DNA of 38,723 nucleotides from an uncultured Bacilli bacterium (GTDB lineage: Bacteria > Bacillota_I > Bacilli_A > RF39 > UBA660): NCBI GenBank assembly GCA_947628985.1, contig CANRCA010000004.1, positions 1 to 38,723 on the forward strand, given 5' to 3'. The position numbers were made by a program, and so were the translations under genes. Numbering within the stretch: position 1 is the first letter of the stretch; each line of letters starts with the position of its first letter. The notes under the pieces are model-generated. The model saw only the letters and a list, made by a program, of their open reading frames with translations. It was not told the origin of the DNA and ran no database searches. Below, one piece after another: positions 33,307-38,723 of the stretch.

Positions 33307-33388
33307 AGCGTTATTTAATAGTAACTATGTAGTATCTTTTACTATTTTATTAATTCTTAACTTATTTAGATTATTATTAAATAACGTT
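33307..33388 (+). other. Long-loop inverted repeat upstream of the LytTR gene
   Basis: AGCGTTATTTAATA (33307-33320) pairs over 14 bp (one G-T) with TATTAAATAACGTT (33375-33388); loop 54 nt. The right arm is followed by T residues, so it may be a terminator for the secreted-protein gene, a leader structure, or a regulator dyad. No gene is present in 33292-33422. Confidence 0.5.
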
Positions 33389-33422
33389 TTTATATTCGAA
33401 AAAAAGAGGGAGGAGATAAATT

Positions 33423-34121
33423 ATGATTACTTTTATAATAATAGATAGAGATCCTAGTTATAGAAGTATTATTAAAGATATCGTTATTAAAAATATGATG
33501 TCTAATAAAATAAATTTTGAAATTTATGAATATGATAATACTGATAAGAAATTAGTAGAACATGTTAGCAAAGCAAATAATATAGTAATTTATATAATTG
33601 GTTTAAGTGAGTCAGTTGATGAAGATATTTTAATAGCGAAACATATAAGATATGAAGCTAATGATTGGATTAGTCCTATTATTGTTTTAACTTCAGAAAA
33701 TACAAAATTAAATGTTTATAGTAAGAGATTACAAATATTAGACTCAATTATAAAAGATAATAATTTAGAAAAATTACATGAAAATATAAATACATGTATA
33801 AATATGTTAAATAGTAACTTTAATTATAAATATACTTATAAAAATATTGATTATTTAATAAATTACTCTAGTATAGATTATATTCAAAGAGATGGTAGAA
33901 GAATAAAAATAGTTACATCTAATAACGTATATTATCAAAATATATCTATAAAACAAGTAAAAGAAAAATTACCACCATATTTTATACCTTCTAGTAAAGG
34001 TACATTAATAAATAAGAATAATATAAGTTTTTTAGATTGGAATAATTTAATGGTTAAGTTTAAAGATGGTAAATGTGAATATATAATATCAAAAGCACAT
34101 AAAAAAGATTTAGATGATTAG
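33423..34121 (+). CDS. LytTR-family regulator with pseudo-receiver domain
   Basis: AgrA/LytR-like layout: residues 1-110 resemble a receiver (TFIIIDRDPSYRSIIKDIV with the acidic D8/D10, IVLTSEN as the beta4 Ser/Thr strand), residues about 140-232 a LytTR DNA-binding domain (IDYIQRDGRRIKIVTSNNVYY, FIPSSKGTLINKNNISFLDW). The phosphoacceptor strand, normally LDI in AgrA-like receivers, reads IVIYIIGLSESVDEDILIAKHIR: no Asp occupies the acceptor position near residue 59. Phosphorylation control is therefore unlikely. RBS GGGAGGAG. No histidine kinase gene lies nearby. Confidence 0.78.
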   Translation: MITFIIIDRDPSYRSIIKDIVIKNMMSNKINFEIYEYDNTDKKLVEHVSKANNIVIYIIGLSESVDEDILIAKHIRYEANDWISPIIVLTSENTKLNVYSKRLQILDSIIKDNNLEKLHENINTCINMLNSNFNYKYTYKNIDYLINYSSIDYIQRDGRRIKIVTSNNVYYQNISIKQVKEKLPPYFIPSSKGTLINKNNISFLDWNNLMVKFKDGKCEYIISKAHKKDLDD

Positions 34122-34126
34122 ATTAT

Positions 34127-34155
34127 GACAAAATATTAACTTTTTACGACAAAAT
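34127..34155 (+). promoter_or_regulatory. Direct repeats GACAAAAT upstream of the cold-shock gene
   Basis: GACAAAAT at 34127-34134 and 34148-34155, start-to-start distance 21 bp (two helical turns), ending 18 bp before the csp -35. This is the spacing of LytTR-type operators. The second copy also forms a dyad CGACAA/TTGTCG (34147-34169). Confidence 0.45.
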
Positions 34156-34173
34156 GATAAAAATTGTCGAAAT

Positions 34174-34201
34174 TTGATGTATTCTTTTCATTGTGCATAA
34201 T
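34174..34201 (+). promoter_or_regulatory. Promoter of the cold-shock gene
   Basis: TTGATG (34174-34179), 16 bp, CATAAT (34196-34201). Start near 34208 gives a leader of about 39 nt including TGCATA/TATGCA and CATAAT/ATTATG pairing options. Confidence 0.5.
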
Positions 34202-34246
34202 AAAAATATGCATTATGATTTATTTAGGAAGGAAGGTGGTAAGGTT

Positions 34247-34468
34247 ATGTGTAGAGGTCGCGTTAAGTGGTTCAATAATGAAAAAGGTTATGGATTTATT
34301 GAATATGAAGGCTTAGTAAATGAAGATGTATTTGTTCATTATTCAGCTATCGATCAAGAAGGCTATAAAACTTTAAAAGAAGGCGCATTAGTAGATTTCG
34401 TTTTAATTGAAACTGCTAAAGGTAATCAAGCAATTAACGTTAAAGAAGTAGAAATGTCTCTTGTTTAA
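34247..34468 (+). CDS. Cold-shock protein (CspA family)
   Basis: Single-strand nucleic-acid chaperone with the OB-fold cold-shock domain. RNP1 [12 protein letters not shown] and RNP2 VFVHYSAI are intact, with the terminal [13 protein letters not shown] 34247 gives [10 protein letters not shown] (73 aa); the frame is open upstream to 34193 but that part lies in the leader. RBS AGGAAGGAAGGTGG region. More C- and G-ending codons than neighbours, as expected of an abundant protein. Followed by its own terminator. Confidence 0.93.
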   Translation: MCRGRVKWFNNEKGYGFIEYEGLVNEDVFVHYSAIDQEGYKTLKEGALVDFVLIETAKGNQAINVKEVEMSLV

Positions 34469-34475
34469 CTAAACT

Positions 34476-34499
34476 AAATACACATAATTGTGTATTTTT
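34476..34499 (+). terminator. Intrinsic terminator after the cold-shock gene
   Basis: Perfect 9-bp stem AAATACACA / TGTGTATTT, loop TAAT, T-run. Confidence 0.85.
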
Positions 34500-34585
34500 A
34501 ATTTGTAAAGATAATGTTTAATATTTAAAAATTTATAGAATAAATATTGTATATATGATATTCTTGTATTAGGAGGGATGCTATT

Positions 34586-35110
34586 ATGAAATATAACATT
34601 CGTGGTAACAAATTAGAAGTTACTGATGCAATTGATGATTACATTAGAAGTAAATTATCTAAAGTAGAAAAATACTTAGATGATAATGATGTAGTAGAGG
34701 CTAAAGTCTTAATTTCTGCTAAAGGAAAGGACCAAAAAGTAGAGGTTACTATTTGGAGTGGTAAATATAATATAAGAGCAGAAGTTACAAATGATGATTT
34801 ATATTCAGCAATTGATTTAGTTGTTGATAAATTAGAAAGACAATTTAAAAAATATAAAGGTAAAATTTCTAGTAAAAGACAACCTCAAGAAGAGGTAATG
34901 CCTGAAATTGATGATTTATTTGAGGAAGAAGAACAAAAAATAGTTAGAAGAAAAGAAGTATTTTTAAAGCCTATTGATGAAGAAGAGGCTATAACTCAAA
35001 TGGAACTTTTAGGTCATTCGTTCTTTGTATTTAAAAACGTTGATACAAATAAAATAAATGTTGTTTATAAAAGAAATGATGGCGATTATGGAGTTATCGA
35101 AGCAAATTAA
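34586..35110 (+). CDS. hpf: Ribosome hibernation promoting factor, long form
   Basis: Binds the 30S subunit and dimerises ribosomes (100S) in slow growth. N-terminal S30AE domain (MKYNIRGNKLEVTDAIDDYIRSKLSKVEKYL, to about residue 95), acidic linker, and C-terminal dimerisation domain with EAITQMELLGHSFFVFKNVDTNKINVVYKRNDGDYGVIE. Both domains mark the long form (174 aa). RBS AGGAGGG. It precedes secA by one gene; in B. subtilis hpf and secA are adjacent. Confidence 0.95.
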   Translation: MKYNIRGNKLEVTDAIDDYIRSKLSKVEKYLDDNDVVEAKVLISAKGKDQKVEVTIWSGKYNIRAEVTNDDLYSAIDLVVDKLERQFKKYKGKISSKRQPQEEVMPEIDDLFEEEEQKIVRRKEVFLKPIDEEEAITQMELLGHSFFVFKNVDTNKINVVYKRNDGDYGVIEAN

Positions 35111-35130
35111 GTAGAGAAATCTACTTTTTT
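35109..35130 (+). terminator. Intrinsic terminator after hpf
   Basis: AAGTAGA / TCTACTT stem with GAAA tetraloop and T-run, overlapping the stop codon. Confidence 0.85.
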
Positions 35131-35191
35131 ATTTTAATTGAATATGTTTATAATATTTGTTAAAATATAAATATAATAAAAGAGGTTAAAA

Positions 35192-35737
35192 ATGAATGAT
35201 AAATTAAATTTATATAAAAAAATAAGTATAATTGTTTTAATAGTATTATATTTAATTTTTGCAAGTTATATATGTATATTTATATTAAAAGAAAATAAAT
35301 TTGGAATAACTGAATTTGGTGATAAAAGTTATATAATTATTAAAAATAATGATATTGTTAATTATAAAAAAGGATCCCTCGTAATTGTAGAAAATAAAAA
35401 TATTAGTGAGTTAAATAACAATGATGAAATATTTTATTATAATTCAAATGATAAAAATGAAATATATATAAGTAATGGAATAATAGAAAAAGTAAGTCTT
35501 GATACAGAACCACAATATGTAATTTTAAAAGATATAAAAGGTAATTGGAAAGATGAAGCTGTAATAGGTACACCAGTTAAAACTTATAATGGACTTGGAT
35601 ATATTTTAAATGTATTTACTAATGATTTTTGTTTCTTAGTATTAATAATAATTCCTATCCTTTCATTAATTTTATATGAAGTCTATAATATATTAAGATA
35701 TTTTGGTATAAATCCTTTAAAAGAAAGCAAAAATTAA
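35192..35737 (+). CDS. Signal-peptidase-like (SipW-type topology) membrane protein, probably inactive
   Basis: TM1 at about residues 10-32, an about 105-residue outer domain, TM2 at about 142-168. The outer part resembles the order in SipW/ER-type signal peptidases: IIIKNNDIVNYKKGSLVIVENKNISELNNNDEIFYY (compare GDLVIVK...VGDIITF), then YVILKDIKGNWKDEAVIGTPVKTYNGLGYI (compare TKGDANxxxD...VIGKV...G). The nucleophile motif SGSMEP and the catalytic His are not seen, so any protease activity is doubtful. RBS AGAGG. Lies between hpf and secA. Assignment is tentative; it could be simply a bitopic protein of unknown role. Confidence 0.5.
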   Translation: MNDKLNLYKKISIIVLIVLYLIFASYICIFILKENKFGITEFGDKSYIIIKNNDIVNYKKGSLVIVENKNISELNNNDEIFYYNSNDKNEIYISNGIIEKVSLDTEPQYVILKDIKGNWKDEAVIGTPVKTYNGLGYILNVFTNDFCFLVLIIIPILSLILYEVYNILRYFGINPLKESKN

Positions 35738-35748
35738 TTGCTTTTTTT
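35719..35748 (+). terminator. Intrinsic terminator before secA
   Basis: AAAGCAA / TTGCTTT core stem extended by A-T pairs, loop AAATTAA, then a T-run. Confidence 0.75.
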
Positions 35749-35768
35749 ATTTAAAGATAAGAAAATTA

Positions 35769-35777
35769 TGATATAAT
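35769..35777 (+). promoter_or_regulatory. Extended -10 promoter of secA
   Basis: TGaTATAAT, perfect extended -10, with no good -35 (that position is the preceding terminator T-run). Start near 35784; leader about 15 nt. Confidence 0.6.
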
Positions 35778-35798
35778 ATTCCATAGGAGGAATTAGAC

Positions 35799-38291
35799 AT
35801 GGGAATATTTAAAAAGATATTTGATTATGAAACTAAAGAATTAAAAAAAATAGATAAATTAGTTGATGAAATAGAAGCCTTAGATGAAGAAATGCAAAAA
35901 TTAAAAGATGTGGAAATTAAGGCTAAAACTGACGAATTTAAAACAAGATTAAGTAAAGGAGAAACTCTAGATGATATTTTAGTTGAAGCATTTGCTCTTG
36001 CAAGAGAAGCATGTTATAGAGCAATTGGAGAAAAACCATTTAGAGTACAATTAATTGGTGGTGTAGCAATACATCGTGGTAATGTTGCTGAAATGAAAAC
36101 TGGTGAAGGAAAAACATTAACAACAGTATTACCTGCTTATTTAAATGCATTAAGTGGACTTGGAGTTCATGTAATAACTACTAATGAATATTTGTCTACT
36201 CGTAATGCTGAATGGATGGGACCAATCTATGATTTACTAGGAGTAAGTGTTGGAATTAATACAAGAGATAAAAGTCCAAAAGAGAAAAAAGAAGCATATG
36301 ATGCTGATATTACATATACAACAAATAATGAAGTTGGATTTGACTACTTAAGAGATAACATGGTAGTTAAAAAAGAAAATAGAACTCAAAGAGGATTAAA
36401 TTTTGCTATTATAGATGAAGTTGATTCAATTTTAATTGATGAAGCAAGAACACCATTAATTATATCTGGTGGTGTAGCAAAAAGTGCAAATGTATATAAA
36501 GAAGCAGATAGAGTAGCTAAAAGTTTAAAAATAGATGATTATGTAGTAGATGAAAAAACTAAGAGAGTAACTTTAACAGAAGAAGGAGTTAAACATGCAG
36601 AAAGTCTATTACATTTAGATAACTTATATGACATTTCAAATAGTGTAATGGTTCATAATTTAGATAAAGCACTTGTTGCAAATTATGGATTTAAAAGAGA
36701 CGTAGATTATGTTGTTGAAAATGATAAAGTAATTATTGTTGATACATTTACTGGACGTTTAATGCAAGGTCGTCAATTTAGTGAAGGATTGCATCAAGCA
36801 ATTGAAGCAAAAGAAAATGTTACAATAAATGAAGAAACTAAAACACTTGCAACAATTACTTTCCAAAATTTATTTAGAATGTATAATAAATTATCTGGTA
36901 TGACAGGTACTGCAAAAACTGAAGAGGAAGAATTTAGAAATATTTATAATACATATGTTGTATGTATTCCAACAAATAAGCCAGTAATAAGAGATGATCA
37001 AGTAGATTTAATTTATCCATCATTAAATGGTAAATATAAAGCATTAGTAAAAACTGTTAAAGAAATTCATGCTAGTGGAAGACCAGTATTAGTTGGTGTT
37101 GCTTCAGTAGAAACAAGTGAATTAGTAAGTCAATTATTAACAAAAGCAGGAGTTAAACATGAATTATTAAATGCTAAAAATCATGAAAGAGAAGCTCATA
37201 TTATAGAAGGTGCAGGTAAAAAAGGTGCTGTAACTATAGCAACAAATATGGCAGGTCGTGGTACTGATATTAAATTAGGAGAAGGTGTAAGAGAACTCGG
37301 TGGTCTATTTGTAATAGGTACAGAAAGACATGATTCAAGAAGAATTGATAATCAGTTAAGAGGTCGTTCAGGACGACAAGGAGATCCAGGTACAACAAGA
37401 TTCTTTGTTTCAATGGAAGATGATTTAATGATAAAATTTGGATCTGAAAAGATGAAAAATATCATGGAATCAATGGGTATGCAAGAAGATCAAGCTATTT
37501 CTAATAAAATAATATCTAAAAATATAGAATCAGCTCAAAAGAAAGTAGAAGGATTCAACTTTGATAGAAGAAAAGCTTTATTAGATTATGATAATGTTAT
37601 AAGTAAACAAAGAGAAATAATTTATGAAAGAAGAAATGAAATTCTTGATAAAGATAGTATTAGAGATAGAGTGTTAGAAACATTTAAAAATTTTGCAAAA
37701 AATCAAATTGAAATTCATTTACCACCAGAAGGATATTTAACTGATAATGATATAAATAATATAATTGAACAATTTAATGCTAATTTATTAAAAAGAAAAA
37801 AACTTACAACAAAGGATTTCAAAGATAAATCAAATGATGAAATTATAGATTATATTTATAATATTATTGTTGAAGATTACAATCAAAAATTAAAAGATGT
37901 TCCAGAAGAAATACAAAATGACTTTGAAAAAGCTATCTCTCTTAGAGTTATAGATAAAAATTGGATGAATCAATTAGATGCATTAGAAGCATTAAAAGAA
38001 GGGGTTGGACTTAGAGGATATGCTCAAAGTAATCCACTTCAAGTATATGCATTAGAAGGATTTCAAATGTTTGATAACATGATGGAAACTATAAGTGCAG
38101 AAATATCTAATTTCTTATTAAATGCAGAAGTAAGACAAAATATTGAAAGAGAAGAAGTAAAAAATATTAGAACAAATGATGGAAAGGTAGGAACAAAATC
38201 AACACCTAAAAGAGCTGAAAAGAAAATAGGTAGAAACGATCCATGTCCTTGTGGTTCGGGAAAAAAGTATAAAAATTGTTGTGGAAAGTAA
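35799..38291 (+). CDS. secA: Preprotein translocase ATPase SecA
   Basis: Motor of Sec protein export, acting with SecYEG. Walker A MKTGEGKTLT (about residues 99-108), DEAD-like IDEVDSILIDEARTPLIIS, helicase motifs IATNMAGRGTDIKL and RGRSGRQGDPG, and the C-terminal SEC-C zinc motif NDPCPCGSGKKYKNCC. Length 830 aa is standard. RBS AGGAGG. In Bacilli prfB usually follows; here a RhuM gene begins instead. Confidence 0.97.
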   Translation: MGIFKKIFDYETKELKKIDKLVDEIEALDEEMQKLKDVEIKAKTDEFKTRLSKGETLDDILVEAFALAREACYRAIGEKPFRVQLIGGVAIHRGNVAEMKTGEGKTLTTVLPAYLNALSGLGVHVITTNEYLSTRNAEWMGPIYDLLGVSVGINTRDKSPKEKKEAYDADITYTTNNEVGFDYLRDNMVVKKENRTQRGLNFAIIDEVDSILIDEARTPLIISGGVAKSANVYKEADRVAKSLKIDDYVVDEKTKRVTLTEEGVKHAESLLHLDNLYDISNSVMVHNLDKALVANYGFKRDVDYVVENDKVIIVDTFTGRLMQGRQFSEGLHQAIEAKENVTINEETKTLATITFQNLFRMYNKLSGMTGTAKTEEEEFRNIYNTYVVCIPTNKPVIRDDQVDLIYPSLNGKYKALVKTVKEIHASGRPVLVGVASVETSELVSQLLTKAGVKHELLNAKNHEREAHIIEGAGKKGAVTIATNMAGRGTDIKLGEGVRELGGLFVIGTERHDSRRIDNQLRGRSGRQGDPGTTRFFVSMEDDLMIKFGSEKMKNIMESMGMQEDQAISNKIISKNIESAQKKVEGFNFDRRKALLDYDNVISKQREIIYERRNEILDKDSIRDRVLETFKNFAKNQIEIHLPPEGYLTDNDINNIIEQFNANLLKRKKLTTKDFKDKSNDEIIDYIYNIIVEDYNQKLKDVPEEIQNDFEKAISLRVIDKNWMNQLDALEALKEGVGLRGYAQSNPLQVYALEGFQMFDNMMETISAEISNFLLNAEVRQNIEREEVKNIRTNDGKVGTKSTPKRAEKKIGRNDPCPCGSGKKYKNCCGK

Positions 38292-38350
38292 GATAAATAA
38301 AGTAATTTAGAAGATTTTAATTAATAAAAAATTTAATCTAAATTAAATTT

Positions 38351-38432
38351 TGTCAACCAAAAAATCAAAAAAGTGATAAAAAATTACGTAAAATAAAGGA
38401 TGTCGCGATATTATAAATGGTTGACATCTTTT
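38351..38432 (+). other. Two competing stem-forming repeats between secA and the RhuM gene
   Basis: TGTCAACCA (38351-38359) is the exact reverse complement of TGGTTGACA (38418-38426). AAAGGATGTC (38395-38404) also pairs with GACATCTTTT (38423-38432, one wobble), which is a terminator-like stem with T-run. The two stems share the GACA segment and cannot form together. Confidence 0.5.
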
Positions 38433-38452
38433 AAATTTAAGGAGGTGTATAA

Positions 38453-38723
38453 ATGGAGAACAAGGATGATTCTAATAATATAATAATTTATCAATCTGAT
38501 GATGGAGAAACTAAAATTGATGTAAAATTGGAAAATGAAACTGTTTGGTTATCTCAACAACAAATGGCATTGCTTTTTAAAACTTCAAGAACAAATATTG
38601 TTGAACATATAAATAATATATATTTAGAGGGGGAATTAGATAAAAATTCAACATGTCAGAATTTCCGACAAGTTCGAAAAGAGGGAAATAGAGAGGTATC
38701 ACGAGAAATTCCATTTTATAATT
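38453..38723 (+). CDS. RhuM-family protein, 5' part (runs off window edge)
   Basis: ATG 38453 follows a perfect AAGGAGGTG RBS and the frame is open to the edge (90 codons). The sequence fits the RhuM family (named from Salmonella SPI-3; common in gut bacteria and mobile regions): IIIYQSDDGETKIDVKLENETVWLSQQQMALLF, then TSRTNIVEHINNIYLEGELD and VRKEGNREVSREIPFYN. The WLSQQQMALLF...TSRTNIVEHI part resembles a winged-helix DNA-binding domain. Function unknown. It replaces the usual prfB after secA, suggesting a transferred segment starting here. Confidence 0.88.
   Translation, partial: MENKDDSNNIIIYQSDDGETKIDVKLENETVWLSQQQMALLFKTSRTNIVEHINNIYLEGELDKNSTCQNFRQVRKEGNREVSREIPFYN

Noticed and set aside
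34193-34246. Eighteen-residue N-terminal extension of the cold-shock protein
   Set aside because: Lies between the promoter -10 and the RBS; the family starts at ATG 34247.
1-38723. CRISPR arrays, tRNA genes, rRNA genes or insertion sequences
   Set aside because: No regularly spaced repeats, no T-loop GGTTCRA-type motif in a cloverleaf context, and no transposase motif was found on reading both strands.

Overview
The window is about 38.7 kb of very AT-rich DNA in which nearly every gene lies on the + strand. Gene content and order point to an endospore-forming Bacilli relative with a reduced genome, plausibly an uncultured gut lineage near the Mollicutes/RF39 group (the lineage is inference). 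TGG encodes Trp and TGA is used as stop, so the code is standard. The order gyrB-gyrA / SRP RNA-tadA-dnaX-ybaB-recR-bofA-holB-ricT-trmN6-rsmI / pth-mfd-spoVT / tatD-3D protein-rsmA-yabG-veg-spoVG / yabP-yabQ-divIC-tilS-ftsH follows the origin-proximal right arm of the Bacillus subtilis chromosome in shortened form. Genes usual in that series, such as yabA, tmk and hprT, are absent.

Region by region. 1-3917: the end of gyrB, then gyrA. 3918-4481: a gene-free, extremely AT-rich stretch holding seven palindromes. Four are exact copies of the known Noc-binding site (ATTTCCCGGGAAAT). Three are parS or parS-like sites, one of them the exact B. subtilis parS TGTTTCACGTGAAACA. It looks like a compact centromere plus nucleoid-occlusion locus. 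4482-14667: SRP RNA and a housekeeping block for tRNA editing, replication clamp loading, RecR repair, rRNA/tRNA methylation, peptidyl-tRNA hydrolysis and transcription-coupled repair, with the sporulation genes bofA and ricT included. 14661-15253: spoVT behind a recognisable sigma-G-type promoter. 15353-17101: an isolated type IV prepilin-like protein with a long beta-solenoid body.

17128-24657: tatD, a secreted 3D-domain protein, rsmA, a tandem pair of unknown two-TM proteins (the second broken by a frameshift in an A-tract), then yabG, veg, spoVG, yabP, yabQ, divIC and tilS. 24673-26535: ftsH. 26599-29664: an operon of a catalytically dead phosphoglycerate-mutase-like protein, an RDD membrane protein, rpiB and a SHOCT protein. 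29648-31314: spoIID behind a sigma-E-type promoter, and spoIIQ.

31435-34121: an accessory-looking signalling block. It holds a membrane-anchored XRE regulator with an ectodomain, a secreted protein that shares a motif with that ectodomain, and a LytTR regulator whose receiver has lost its phosphoacceptor. 34247-38291: cold-shock protein, long-form HPF, a signal-peptidase-like membrane protein and secA. 38453-end: the start of a RhuM-family gene, where many Bacilli have prfB, suggesting that an accessory segment begins there.

Several promoters lie unusually close to their genes, giving leaders of about 10-15 nt. Two transcripts (the mutase-like gene and spoIID) look leaderless. All family calls were made by eye from motifs; no database search was possible.
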